A DNA stretch of 51,600 bases. Source: CBDUXT01 sp965371245. GTDB lineage: Bacteria > Planctomycetota > Phycisphaerae > UBA1845. Position 1 is the stretch's first letter, and each line of letters begins with the position of its first letter. The stretch lies in NCBI GenBank assembly GCA_965371245.1, contig CBDUXT010000036.1:1-51600 (forward strand), written 5' to 3'. Made by a program: the position numbers and the translations under genes. Of this stretch, positions 1-8,759 are shown in pieces. The notes under the pieces were generated by a model. That model saw nothing but the letters and a program-made list of their open reading frames with translations. It was not told the origin of the DNA and did no database searches.

Positions 1-192
1 CGAAAGGATCGGGCTCGCGAAAAGCCTGCCTGGCCATGGTGTTCAAGCTGATGGATTGTGCCTCGAAGACGTGGCGGGCGTTGAACGGATCAGCCCTCGT
101 GGCCGACGTCATCGCCGGCGTTAAATTCGTGGATGGAGTGAGAAAAAACGCCGCTTGAAGAACCCTCATTCACAAGATTTGGTGATATCTCC
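1..192 (+). mobile_element. Right end of an IS256-family insertion sequence (cut by window edge)
   Basis: The left edge holds the last part of an IS256/mutator-type element: the transposase C-terminus (see next entry) followed by a short AT-richer end. Positions 171-192 look like the terminal inverted repeat typical of this family. The matching left end lies outside the window, so neither intactness nor the target duplication can be judged. The element sits just beyond the 3' end of the polysaccharide locus and may mark its boundary. Confidence 0.7.
3..158 (+). CDS. IS256-family transposase, C-terminal fragment
   Basis: An open frame runs from the window edge to a TGA at 156-158. It encodes about 51 residues with the recognisable end of mutator transposases: a K-L-M-D-C-A-S-K-T-W-R-A-L-N-G stretch followed by a V-I-A-G-V-K-F-V-D-G motif. 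The DDE catalytic core would lie upstream, outside the window. The gene is partial only because of the window boundary; whether the full element is active cannot be seen. Confidence 0.75.
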   Translation, partial: KGSGSRKACLAMVFKLMDCASKTWRALNGSALVADVIAGVKFVDGVRKNAA

Positions 193-332
193 TGAAACAT
201 CTTACAACTAGGTTCCGGGCGAGAGCTAACCATCCAAGACCAACAACCCTCAACCAGCCCCTGAGCTACTAAGCGCTGGACGTTGTATCTTCCGGCGTGC
301 AGCTGCTGTGCGGCTCAATTGCCCGCGAGGTC

Positions 333-1217
333 CTAAGTCCTAAGACGCCGTTTTACGCGGCCACCCAGAACTTTGCACCTTCGCCAGTAGTGAACACTAG
401 GCACGACTAGAGTACACTTCAGCCTTTCGGTACGTGAAAGCGGAGCGCGCCACGCAGATTTCATCAGTTCCACTACCATCCGCTCCCAACATGGAAGTAC
501 ACAAACCCTTGTCCCGGCGTCAGGATCATACCATGCGGCCCGGGAGCGATTGCTCGGGTTCGCCTTCATGGACCTTCCGTCATGGGCTCTCAAACGGAAA
601 AGGACCTCCGTCACCTCACGGATTTCACCCATCATTGCCAGCTCGCCCAGCAGTACGTAATCAGCTCCGAAGAATCCGCCAATCCGTCGTGTCCTCTTTA
701 GGTACTCTGACTTGTACAATCCAAACACTGGATCGCACATGCTCAGTGATCTGATCAGGTGCGCCAGCCGACGGTGCGGCCTTGGGTCGCGCAAATCAAT
801 GCGATCTAGGACGGAACGAATGGTGTTTCCCTCCTCATCGATCAATTCAGCAAGCGGGTAAACCATTGTTACCGAGTCCGGGGCGCGCTCGAGTACGTCA
901 ACGCAGCGCCGGATCATTGTCCGATGACATTCATCGTCGTGTGCAGCCCATTTGAAGAACTTCCCCCGGGAGAGCTGGAAAACCCTGTTGTAATTCCTCG
1001 CAGCCCCAATGTTGACTGCATTGCGGTGATAGCGCACACGGTTGTCCGCAGTAACCAGGTCGCGGCAAATCGACTCCGTCTCGTCTGTCGAAGCGTTGTC
1101 GGAGATCACCAACTCCAGGTCGTAGTAATCTTGCGTTAGAAGCGATTGCGCGGAAGACCACAGGAAGTCGGCACCATTGTGCACTGGTAGACCAATACTA
1201 ACTCTGGGAGGCCTCAT
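333..1217 (-). CDS. Family 2 glycosyltransferase
   Basis: Predicted cytoplasmic sugar transferase of 294 residues that would add a sugar from a nucleotide donor to a lipid-linked glycan. A GT-A fold is indicated by the N-terminal VSIGLPVHNG strand (6-15), the nucleotide-binding SDNASTDE segment (39-46) and a metal-binding HDDE (93-96). It starts with ATG four bases after the formyltransferase gene and is the last gene of the leftward polysaccharide operon, followed by the IS256 fragment. The C-terminal ~60 residues are basic and not diagnostic. Donor and acceptor cannot be predicted. The GT2 assignment is firm; the role in this particular glycan is from context. Confidence 0.88.
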   Translation of the reverse strand: MRPPRVSIGLPVHNGADFLWSSAQSLLTQDYYDLELVISDNASTDETESICRDLVTADNRVRYHRNAVNIGAARNYNRVFQLSRGKFFKWAAHDDECHRTMIRRCVDVLERAPDSVTMVYPLAELIDEEGNTIRSVLDRIDLRDPRPHRRLAHLIRSLSMCDPVFGLYKSEYLKRTRRIGGFFGADYVLLGELAMMGEIREVTEVLFRLRAHDGRSMKANPSNRSRAAWYDPDAGTRVCVLPCWERMVVELMKSAWRAPLSRTERLKCTLVVPSVHYWRRCKVLGGRVKRRLRT

Positions 1218-1221
1218 CAGG

Positions 1222-2121
1222 TCAGCTTCGCTCTGACGACGGTCTTCGAGCTCCGAGATGGCGCTTATGACTACAACTTCGTGTTCTAGCCAACTGTTTG
1301 ACGTGGTCCTTCCGGAGGCGCGCGTAACGCCTAAGATTGCGTCGTGCTCGCAACTCAGCGCCCAGCCCCAACTGCGTCGCTCGATACTCTCTCCCCCGCG
1401 TCAGATCCTGCTCGAGCTTCTGCGGCATTGGACCGTCGAAGGACCGCGCGATTCGCCCGAAGAGTTGAGCGCCGACGACAACGCAGCGGCCGAAGACGGA
1501 GTGCAGAGTGTCTCCTGAGCGCAGGGGAACGGCTTCCGTTGCGAAAATATCGCCGCCATCAAGCCTATTCGTGCACTCGTGCACCGTCAGTCCGATCCGG
1601 TCGAACTCCTTGTTCACGAGCGGCCACACGTGACTCGCGCATCCACGGTAGTGCGGAGAAATACCCGTATGCAGGTTCACGGATACGATTCGTGCGAGAC
1701 TCAGAACTCTGTCCGGCACAATTCTGGTGCCATAGATGAGCAGTACATCCGGCCGCAGCGCCCGCACGGCCCGAAGAGCCTCGTCGCAACCCATCGAACG
1801 CACATGGGTCAACGGGACGTCCTGCGGGAACGACCGCCCCTTCCCGCCAAACAGCATGCCTAATGCCTTCTCTTTCGCCCGCCCATCGCGGATCGCCATG
1901 TGGAACAACCGGCGCAGAACTTTCGACGCGAGTACCGCGAGGCTGTACCGGAGAACCGCCCGTCTGAACGACAAGGAGCTCCGAACCTCCTCTACAACAA
2001 TCGCCCGAAGCGGCACATTCTCGGTCAGCACCTGGGCGACGTAGCGATGCTGGGGCTGATCACCCGTCAGAAGGACATAGCGATTCGAACGATCACGTCC
2101 CGAGTATTCGTTTGGTTCCAT
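1222..2121 (-). CDS. Formyltransferase-family protein, probable sugar N-formyltransferase
   Basis: 299 residues. The formyltransferase catalytic triad is visible: N149 and H151 in VNLHTGISPHYRG, and D188 in RLDGGDI. These match the Asn-His-Asp set of the Fmt/ArnA N-terminal family, which uses N10-formyl-tetrahydrofolate. The first ~100 residues are divergent, and the Fmt C-terminal tRNA-binding domain is not recognisable in the basic tail. Within a glycan locus, an amino-sugar N-formyltransferase is the likeliest role. However, no sugar aminotransferase is present in the window, so the amino-sugar donor would have to be made elsewhere. The ATG start lies 21 bases after the deacetylase stop and the stop lies 4 bases before the GT2 gene, consistent with one operon. 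Confidence 0.8.
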   Translation of the reverse strand: MEPNEYSGRDRSNRYVLLTGDQPQHRYVAQVLTENVPLRAIVVEEVRSSLSFRRAVLRYSLAVLASKVLRRLFHMAIRDGRAKEKALGMLFGGKGRSFPQDVPLTHVRSMGCDEALRAVRALRPDVLLIYGTRIVPDRVLSLARIVSVNLHTGISPHYRGCASHVWPLVNKEFDRIGLTVHECTNRLDGGDIFATEAVPLRSGDTLHSVFGRCVVVGAQLFGRIARSFDGPMPQKLEQDLTRGREYRATQLGLGAELRARRNLRRYARLRKDHVKQLARTRSCSHKRHLGARRPSSERS

Positions 2122-2142
2122 TAGTGTTCGCGAATCGCGACC

Positions 2143-3090
2143 TCAGTCCACAACCAATGTTCGTCCCCGCAGTAGATCAACGCAGGAACGCATCAAGGGA
2201 AACGCCTCGATCCTCTTCGGGAATGTGCCCGTGCCGTGAGTGGACATGCTGACGCGAGACCAAACGTCGCGTTGCCGGCGAACAAAATTCATACGAGATT
2301 CGACTAGGAAGATCGCCCGAAAGCCTAGCTCCCTGAGGGCTGCAGCGACACTTGGAGGCAGATCCAGCCGCGAGCCGTAAGGAACGCTGAACGCTCGAAT
2401 CGGTCGATCCAAGAGCGAAGAGAGGCAGTCCCGCGATTCAGTGATCTCCGCGTGAACGTCGCTGGCCGTGCGCAGCCACCGGCAAAAAGTGTGCGTTCGG
2501 GTGTGGCAGCCGATCTCGATGCCGCTTTCGGGTAGCTTCCGCAGCTCGTCCGGCCGGAGAAACGATCGACTGGATGCCACCAGGGACGGTTCATCAACAT
2601 CGAGTTCTCGCACGATGCGTTCACGGAGTTTGCGAGCGGACGCCAAGTCGAGGCAAGTCGGAAGCACTGAGATCAATGACGTAACACTCTCGCCCATGCA
2701 GTCCTTACGCCGAGCCAACCGGGCGATCGCTTCCAGAGCTCCTTGCTGGTACACGTAGCACAGAAGATTGTCAAGCGGAATGAACCGTTGTGAGAGACAC
2801 TCGGACGTAACAAAGAACGTCGCCGGAAGGTGTCGCCGTGCGAGCATCGGCGCAGCCGTAATAGCGATAGACCGGTAGCAATCGTCGAACGAAATGAGCA
2901 GCGGGCGCTTCGGAAACCGTCCGGAAAGTAGCGTGTCCAGGTCGATGACGTCGTAGTGCTTCGCGTAGTACTCGAGGTGGGATTCGAATACCGCCACCGG
3001 GGTAGAGATCTTGAGCGGCGCAACAAGGGGGTCCGGATTGTCGGCGATGTCGTGGTAGAGCACTGCGCGGACATGTCGTGGATAGGTCAC
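2143..3090 (-). CDS. Polysaccharide deacetylase (NodB-type, CE4)
   Basis: Predicted metal-dependent deacetylase removing N- or O-acetyl groups from sugars. In the longer reading (GTG at 3123, 326 residues) NodB motif 1 is the SFDDC at 78-82 and motif 2 is HTRTH at 207-211, giving the Asp-His-His metal site. The TTC-F-V-T motif expected near residue 102 is present as ATFFVT. No signal peptide is seen, suggesting action on a cytoplasmic or membrane-linked intermediate. I chose the GTG at 3090 because its GTGA overlaps the preceding stop by four bases, a pattern repeated at several junctions of this locus; GTG at 3123 is equally open. A second deacetylase domain occurs in the fusion at 8872-11508. 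Confidence 0.85.
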   Translation of the reverse strand: MTYPRHVRAVLYHDIADNPDPLVAPLKISTPVAVFESHLEYYAKHYDVIDLDTLLSGRFPKRPLLISFDDCYRSIAITAAPMLARRHLPATFFVTSECLSQRFIPLDNLLCYVYQQGALEAIARLARRKDCMGESVTSLISVLPTCLDLASARKLRERIVRELDVDEPSLVASSRSFLRPDELRKLPESGIEIGCHTRTHTFCRWLRTASDVHAEITESRDCLSSLLDRPIRAFSVPYGSRLDLPPSVAAALRELGFRAIFLVESRMNFVRRQRDVWSRVSMSTHGTGTFPKRIEAFPLMRSCVDLLRGRTLVVD

Positions 3091-4105
3091 GCGTTCGCGA
3101 GTGCCTGAGTGGTCGGGTGACACGAGCCGGTCAGGTAGACGGCAGCTCCCGGCAACGCCCAGAAGACCTGGATGGCGCGCATCGCGAGCGCGAGCAACAT
3201 AACTTGCTCTGTGCTCCCGTAGCCGCCGGAAACGAGAAGGTAGGTCATCGACGCTTCCATCGTGCCGAACCCCGCGGGAGAGACCGGCACGGCCGCAATG
3301 ACAAGCGAGATCGCCAGGAAAGCTACCCGGCCAGAGATGTCGCCCGTCATGCCCAAACCGGCTGCGACTATCATGAACGACATGAACAACACCGCGTGAG
3401 CCGGAACCGTCGACGCCAGCGCACTAAGGGCAATGCCCCAGTGAGCCCGCATCCGCACAGGGGGGGAGCGACTCGGCCGAACTGCTCAGCACGCGGCAGG
3501 CGATCGACCCAACGTTCGAACCGTAACACGCTCCGCAAGCGACGGGAGATGACGAACACTACCGCGACCAGTCCAACTGCGGAAAGCCCGTAGAGCCACG
3601 GCCGCACGGCGCGCGTCTGTTCGCCGGAAGCGAAGAGCAACCCAACCATCGCAATGATGACAAAAGTGAAGAGCCCTAGCCCTCGGTCGAGCAACACCGC
3701 GGTCACCGCTTCGGTTTTCTGCGACGTCCTCTGGGTTATGTAGTAGCCCTTGACGAGGTCACCACCGACGGCACCTGCCGGAACGAAGCTATTGAAGAAG
3801 TTCCCCGCGAGCGTGAGCTTCAGCGACTCCCAATGACTGAGGGAGATGTCCTGGGCTCGAAGCATCCACACCAGGCGCACTGCCTGTAGCACCGGCGCGG
3901 GCAGGAACACCAAGAAGGCAAGTTCGATCAGAGTTTTGTTGCTGGCACTGAACGCAGCGGATAGTTCGTCCCAAGCAAGACGCCGCACGACCCACGCCAG
4001 CGCAAGCGCACACACGAGTATGCGCGCGATGCTCCACAGCCAGCGGCGACTGTTGGCGTCACCAGACATTCTGTTCGCTTGGAAGGACGGCAAGACAAGT
4101 CCCAC
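3087..4105 (-). pseudogene. UPF0104 / LPG synthase-type multipass membrane protein, split by a frameshift
   Basis: Two overlapping frames (3371-4105 and 3087-3458) encode the N- and C-terminal parts of one membrane protein of the lysylphosphatidylglycerol synthetase TM / UPF0104 family. The first has several hydrophobic helices and the family motif GAVGGDLVKGYY; the second has the conserved PAGFGTME motif and two more helices. The break lies at a run of seven G at 3460-3466. One extra G would join both frames into a single protein of about 330-340 residues. Starts available are GTG 4105 or ATG 4069. In glycan loci such proteins are thought to be lipid-linked sugar flippase-like or lipid-modifying, but the function is uncertain. 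The frameshift may be real, phase-variable or a sequencing error. Confidence 0.75.
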
Positions 4106-4123
4106 GTTCTTGCGGCCGACCGA

Positions 4124-6040
4124 TCAAGGCGTACACCGATCGTGAAAGATACGGAACCACAACTCCAGCACCATCAAACTAAACACCTGCTTGACCCGAA
4201 CAAACTCGCGCCGATCCGTCTGCGCTCGCAGCGTTGCGACTGCTTCGGGGCGAAACAGGCCGCGGCGGCGAACCGACTCCTCGTTGAGAAGATCATCCAT
4301 AAGGTCCCTGAACTCTTTCTGTTGAAAGTAGTTCTCGATCGGGACATAGAAGGGCATTTTCTTTCGCTGGGCGACCTCGCGTGGTAGCAGACCAGAAGCA
4401 TACTTGCGAAGTATGTACTTGCCGGTCATCCTCCTGAGCTTCAAGCGGCGCGGCAGACGGGCTCCGAACTCCACGAGCTCGTGGTCCAAGAACGGCACGC
4501 GGCCCTCGATGCCGTGCGCCATACCCGTTCGATCCTGGCGAAGGAGCATGTTGTCCGGCAACCAGTGGTCGAACTGCAACCTGAGAAGGCGGTCGAAGTA
4601 TGCACCCCGGAGCGCGCCGTTGGTTTGTAGCGTACCAGCGTGCCCACTCTGCTCGGCCAACTCCTGCCGGAAGTCCTGAGTGTAGAGATCTTGCGTATCG
4701 CGCTCGTCGAACAGTGAGATAAGATGGCGATAAGCGTCATCGATTCTCTGCGGGGCCAACAGTTTCAGATAGTCAAGCACCTTCCGCTTGCCCCGGCGAC
4801 CCAAGTACGCAGGATACTTGAAGGCCAAGTTCATGGCCCCAACCGGCATGGCTGCGAGTAGTGGAGCGATGAGTGCGCTTCGAACCGCGCCGGGCACCGT
4901 ACGCCGAAAGACATCGCCGGCCCACATGAGCTTGTGGAACAGGTAGCCGCCCAGCACCTCATCGCCACCCTCGCCCGTCAGGATCACGGTAACTTCGCGC
5001 TTGGCCGCCTGCGAGAGCTGAAACATGGGAATGATGATCGCGTCACCCATCGGCTCGTCGAGGTGGTGGATGATCTTCGCCAGCAGCCCAACGTCCTCTC
5101 CTCGACACGCAATCTCATGGTGGTCGCAGCCGAGAATCTTCGCCGTCGCGGCTGCTTCGTTGAGTTCGTCGTGCTCGTAGTCGAACCCCACCGAAAAAGT
5201 CTTGACCGGCTTCGAAGTCAATCGCGACATCGAAGCGACGATCGTGCTGGAATCCAACCCGCCACTCAGGTACGCACCAACCGGCACGTCGCTGATCATG
5301 CGCCGCTTGACGCTCCGATCCATCAGCTCCGCGAATTCATCGAAGTACTCCTCATCTCCGCGCCGATGGGGCCCCTCGTAGACCGTCGGCTCCCAATACG
5401 GCCGAATGTCCAACGATCCGTCGCGGTAGGTTAGATAGTGCCCGGCCGGCAGCTTGCGAAGCTCGCGATACATGCCTCGATCGCCAGGCACATACCGCAA
5501 GGCAAGGTAGTCGTGGACGGCACGGACGTTGAGCGTCGGACTCCAATCTCGATAGCACAGAATGGACTTGGCTTCAGACGCGAACAGGAATCGACCTGGC
5601 AACGAAAGGTAGTAGAGTGGCTTGATCCCGATGCGGTCGCGCGCGAGAAACAGCGATCCGTCCCGGCGATCGAACACCGCGAATGCAAACATCCCGTTCA
5701 GCTCAGTCAGTGCCGCGGCGCCTCGCTCCTCGTAAAGCGCCAAGAGAACTTCGGTGTCCGATGCTGTCGTGAAGCGGCGACCGCCGTGCTCCAGTGTTTC
5801 CCGCAGCTCCCGGTAGTTGTAAATCTCACCGTTGAAGATCAGAACGAGGTTACCATCGTCACTCACCATCGGCTGGTGGCCACCGGCGATATCGATAACA
5901 CTGAGTCGGCGGTGCCCCAGCCCGACCGTTCCGTGTCGGTAGTAGCCGTGGTCGTCCGGACCGCGGTGCGACAGCGAGTCGGTCATTTTGGTGAGCAACG
6001 CCTCGTCGCCGATCCCGCTGTATCCGCAGATGCCGCACAT
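4124..6040 (-). CDS. asnB: Asparagine synthase (glutamine-hydrolysing) family amidotransferase
   Basis: 638 residues, the normal length for the family. The mature protein begins MCGICGYSG, so Cys2 is the N-terminal nucleophile of the class II glutaminase domain (roughly 2-200). The synthetase domain carries the ATP pyrophosphatase loop SGGLDSST near residue 263, and a LTGEGGDE motif follows further on. It would release ammonia from glutamine and transfer it to an adenylated carboxylate. Copies in exopolysaccharide/exosortase loci are common and probably amidate a sugar acid (uronate) rather than making free asparagine; this is inference from context. It lies five bases after the toroid-like protein gene, suggesting the two products act together. 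Confidence 0.9.
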   Translation of the reverse strand: MCGICGYSGIGDEALLTKMTDSLSHRGPDDHGYYRHGTVGLGHRRLSVIDIAGGHQPMVSDDGNLVLIFNGEIYNYRELRETLEHGGRRFTTASDTEVLLALYEERGAAALTELNGMFAFAVFDRRDGSLFLARDRIGIKPLYYLSLPGRFLFASEAKSILCYRDWSPTLNVRAVHDYLALRYVPGDRGMYRELRKLPAGHYLTYRDGSLDIRPYWEPTVYEGPHRRGDEEYFDEFAELMDRSVKRRMISDVPVGAYLSGGLDSSTIVASMSRLTSKPVKTFSVGFDYEHDELNEAAATAKILGCDHHEIACRGEDVGLLAKIIHHLDEPMGDAIIIPMFQLSQAAKREVTVILTGEGGDEVLGGYLFHKLMWAGDVFRRTVPGAVRSALIAPLLAAMPVGAMNLAFKYPAYLGRRGKRKVLDYLKLLAPQRIDDAYRHLISLFDERDTQDLYTQDFRQELAEQSGHAGTLQTNGALRGAYFDRLLRLQFDHWLPDNMLLRQDRTGMAHGIEGRVPFLDHELVEFGARLPRRLKLRRMTGKYILRKYASGLLPREVAQRKKMPFYVPIENYFQQKEFRDLMDDLLNEESVRRRGLFRPEAVATLRAQTDRREFVRVKQVFSLMVLELWFRIFHDRCTP

Positions 6041-6045
6041 CGGTT

Positions 6046-7836
6046 CTAGGCGTGCTCCTTCGACTCATTCGAGGGTTCGACGTCAACCCGACGTTCTAGC
6101 ACCACTCCGGCCTGTAAACCGGCCACATCGACCATGCTTTGTGCCGGCCGCGTTTCCGAACCTGTTTCCAGTTGATGCGGAACAAAATACCTGGAAGATC
6201 CCATGTGGATGGTTGAAAAGGAATCGACGCGCTCGATCTTGTCGATCTTGTGCCCGATCGGGCTCTGCAGCTCATCCCGAAGCTCAAAGCCACCGTCATC
6301 GAAGGTGATGCACCTCGTGAACGAGAAGTCGAGCTCACTCTTGCGATAGATAAGCACCCGAACCAAGAGCCGCTTCAGCCAATAACCCACCGACTTCGCC
6401 CGGCCAACGGTCAACGTGAACAACCGAAACCCGATGAAGGACCATGGCTTCATCGTCGGTTTCTTGATTGCGTAAAAGCGTCCGGAAACAGTGACACGCT
6501 CGTCGTCCACGTCTACCTCCCACGCGTCGTCATGCCACTGGCTCGAGATGACCCCGCCCGACTTCATGCGTCCGAGGTAGCCGCAATCGTCGCAGATCAA
6601 TCGCTTGGTCCGCCGATCGAAGGCCTTGAGGACCCCCCCTTTCGACATCCCCACGAACGCTTCATACTTGGGTCTGCGAATCTTGACGATTCCCGCGGCC
6701 GGAAAGCTCGTCATCCCCGGTTCAGATGCTGGTGCCGTCGGTGGCGCTACCGATCCCGTTCGTCCAGCACTGGCGACGTACGCGAACACCGTGTTGTTAA
6801 GCAGTGGAAAATAGTTGTACGCATCCACACTGCCAAGACCGGCCGCGGCCAGCGATCCGACCGACGGGCGCATGGCGTTTGCGATCCAACTCGCCCGCCC
6901 GCTCTGCTGGGCCATCATCTCGAACGCGGCAGGGTAGTAGGTTTGTGTGTTTCGACTGGCGTACTCGCCGCCCAGACTGCCGTCGGCGTGAACGAAATGA
7001 GCGAGGAATTCGAAGGATCGCTCAAGCGAGTCGGCCAACCGATCGTCCGGGGCTAGCTGCAGGCATCGCGCCAGGTAGAAGCTGCCATGCGTCTGGTATC
7101 CTGGATCCGCTCCGCCGTACTCTTCGTACCAACCCTCATCCGACTGGTGATCGAGAACCTTGTTGAGGAAGTGTTGACAGCGCTGCTCATAGCGATCGTC
7201 ACCGCAGATCCCGTACGCGTGACGCAGCGCGCCGCCGGCGGCGGCCAGGTGATTCGAGAGAAAACCATGACGTTCGTCGTTGGCGATGAGCCAGTCGCCC
7301 GCGCGGGCGAGCGATGCACGAAAGCGCTCCGCTGTATCTTCCGGAAGGTGGTCCCCAAGAAACCGGTAGGCTTCGGACATGTAGAAAGCCGTAAACGAGG
7401 TCGCAGCCAGGGATCGTTCGTACGGATAGGCCTCATCGAAGTCACCTCCTGGTCGCTGCATGTTGCACCAGAAGTCGAAGCCCGACGCGATCCAGCTTAG
7501 CAAACGTGGGTTGTGATGGTACGAGCCGCCCTCGATCTCGGTCGCGTAGAGGAAGCTGAGTACGCACAGACCTTCCTGGAAACGAGCCCCGGAGAAGTCC
7601 GTAAATTTCCAAGCCCAGTGCGTCCGGTCCATGCAACCGAGCGTGGGGCTGTAGTCCTCACGGTCCATCAGACCCAGGACACGCGGCGCCTCCCGCAGGA
7701 CGCCACGCCGATAAATGGCCGCCCGGTCTTCGGCGCTGCCTGCTCGCCCCGATCTCTCTACTTGAGACGCCAACGCGCCCCCGCGCTCCGCGCCGTCGGC
7801 GGACGTTGCAGCAGATGACACTTCACGGTTCTCCAC
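6046..7836 (-). CDS. Large hypothetical protein, heparinase II/III-like or other alpha/alpha-toroid architecture
   Basis: 596 residues, soluble, no signal peptide. Roughly residues 60-320 are helix-rich with repeated aromatic and Gly/Asp-containing turns (for example QRPGGDFDEAYPYERS and DEGWYEEYGGADPGYQTHG), resembling an alpha/alpha-toroid of polysaccharide lyases or epimerases. Residues about 370-590 look beta-rich, like the sandwich that follows the toroid in heparinase II/III proteins. I do not recognise a specific catalytic motif, so lyase, hydrolase or epimerase activity is only a possibility. The gene is tightly coupled (5-bp gap) to asnB, suggesting work on the same uronic-acid-containing glycan. 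It starts with GTG at 7836, with a weak AGGGA upstream; an internal ATG near codon 57 is an alternative. A strong hairpin lies just upstream. Confidence 0.55.
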   Translation of the reverse strand: MENREVSSAATSADGAERGGALASQVERSGRAGSAEDRAAIYRRGVLREAPRVLGLMDREDYSPTLGCMDRTHWAWKFTDFSGARFQEGLCVLSFLYATEIEGGSYHHNPRLLSWIASGFDFWCNMQRPGGDFDEAYPYERSLAATSFTAFYMSEAYRFLGDHLPEDTAERFRASLARAGDWLIANDERHGFLSNHLAAAGGALRHAYGICGDDRYEQRCQHFLNKVLDHQSDEGWYEEYGGADPGYQTHGSFYLARCLQLAPDDRLADSLERSFEFLAHFVHADGSLGGEYASRNTQTYYPAAFEMMAQQSGRASWIANAMRPSVGSLAAAGLGSVDAYNYFPLLNNTVFAYVASAGRTGSVAPPTAPASEPGMTSFPAAGIVKIRRPKYEAFVGMSKGGVLKAFDRRTKRLICDDCGYLGRMKSGGVISSQWHDDAWEVDVDDERVTVSGRFYAIKKPTMKPWSFIGFRLFTLTVGRAKSVGYWLKRLLVRVLIYRKSELDFSFTRCITFDDGGFELRDELQSPIGHKIDKIERVDSFSTIHMGSSRYFVPHQLETGSETRPAQSMVDVAGLQAGVVLERRVDVEPSNESKEHA

Positions 7837-7880
7837 GTCCCTAAATAATCCGTCCAGTGCCCAGGGACGATCTCCACGCC

Positions 7881-7908
7881 GCTTGCCGACAGCCAGCTGT
7901 CGGCAAGC
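7881..7908. repeat. Perfect 12-bp inverted repeat with CCAG tetraloop
   Basis: Positions 7881-7892 and 7897-7908 are exact reverse complements separated by four bases. In the leftward transcript it would form a stable hairpin 26 bases after the methyltransferase stop and 45 bases before the next GTG start. No T-run follows on either strand, so a classical intrinsic terminator is not supported. An attenuator, RNA-processing or mRNA-stabilising hairpin is more likely. Confidence 0.7.
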
Positions 7909-7933
7909 TACCTACTCCGCCCAGATGACTCGT

Positions 7934-8692
7934 CTACTTCTTCCGATAAATGAACCGCCCCACCAGATTGACGTCGATCGGCATGCGCGGGAACGGGTAC
8001 AACGCCCAGTAAACACGAGCGAAGCGGCTCTCCAGCCCCTCGAAGATTGCATCCACAAGGTTCGGATGGTCCCAGCACATGATCTTGTCATAGTCGATGC
8101 CATACCTCCGCATGACGTGCCTACGTGTCGTCAGGTACCGACCTAGGCCCCAAGCCAATCCTCCATCACAAGGTATCGCGCCCGCGAGAACGGCCCCGGA
8201 CTTCATCACGCGCTCGAACTCCCCGAGGTACTTATCCAGCGGATGCAAGTGTTCCAGTGAGTAGAAGGATATGATGCAGTCAAACTTTCCGCTTTCGAAC
8301 GGAAGTCCTGCGCCCCTCTCCACAATCACGGATTCACAAGAGAATCCGCGGTCACGTAGCTGTCGCTCTGCGCCATCCAGGAATGCCGTCTTGGTATCGA
8401 CTATGGTGTAGCTGGCCGGCACTTCATCAATGAATTCGAGGTGTCGAATGATCCCTGGTCCAATCTCCAGGATCGACTTTTGGCTGAAGCCTAATTTCCT
8501 CAGAACCGGATAACCCGCATTGCAGACCCTCTCCCCAATTCCCTGACGTTGAGTCTCCGAATAGAACTCCAGGTAGTGTTGATCGTGCCAGAGCCGCCAT
8601 TCGGGATCATCATCAGCCGGATCCTTTCCATACTTCTTCCGGTCACCCCATAGAACTTTTTGTAGGGCATTAGGTAGAAGATGCCGTAGCAT
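7934..8692 (-). CDS. Class I SAM-dependent methyltransferase
   Basis: 252 residues from the chosen start. SAM-binding motif I is ILEIGPGIIRHLEFI, followed by an acidic YTIVDTKTAFLD segment and the post-motif FDCIISFYSLEHLHP typical of small-molecule methyltransferases (Methyltransf_11/23 type). It could methylate a sugar hydroxyl or carboxyl group of the glycan; the substrate is unknown. The frame is open upstream to a TTG at 8734, but the ATG at 8692 has a good ribosome-binding site (8698-8705) five bases upstream and is preferred. It sits between the carbamoyltransferase fusion and the toroid-like protein, with a 179-bp spacer on its 5' side containing a C10 run and a copy of a repeated ~44-bp motif, so it may have its own promoter. 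Confidence 0.82.
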   Translation of the reverse strand: MLRHLLPNALQKVLWGDRKKYGKDPADDDPEWRLWHDQHYLEFYSETQRQGIGERVCNAGYPVLRKLGFSQKSILEIGPGIIRHLEFIDEVPASYTIVDTKTAFLDGAERQLRDRGFSCESVIVERGAGLPFESGKFDCIISFYSLEHLHPLDKYLGEFERVMKSGAVLAGAIPCDGGLAWGLGRYLTTRRHVMRRYGIDYDKIMCWDHPNLVDAIFEGLESRFARVYWALYPFPRMPIDVNLVGRFIYRKK

Positions 8693-8697
8693 GTATC

Positions 8698-8705
8698 TTC
8701 CTCTC
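8698..8705 (-). promoter_or_regulatory. Ribosome-binding site deciding the methyltransferase start
   Basis: On the minus strand GAGAGGAA ends five bases before the ATG at 8692. The alternative TTG at 8734 has no such motif, so the shorter product is favoured. Confidence 0.65.
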
Positions 8706-8759
8706 GTACAGACGACGACTGAGCCCTTAGTCAACGTGTCTTGCTCTGACCGCCTTGTC

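Noticed and set aside
434..754. Plus-strand open frame inside the first glycosyltransferase
   Set aside because: Shadow of a well-supported minus-strand gene; no domain features.
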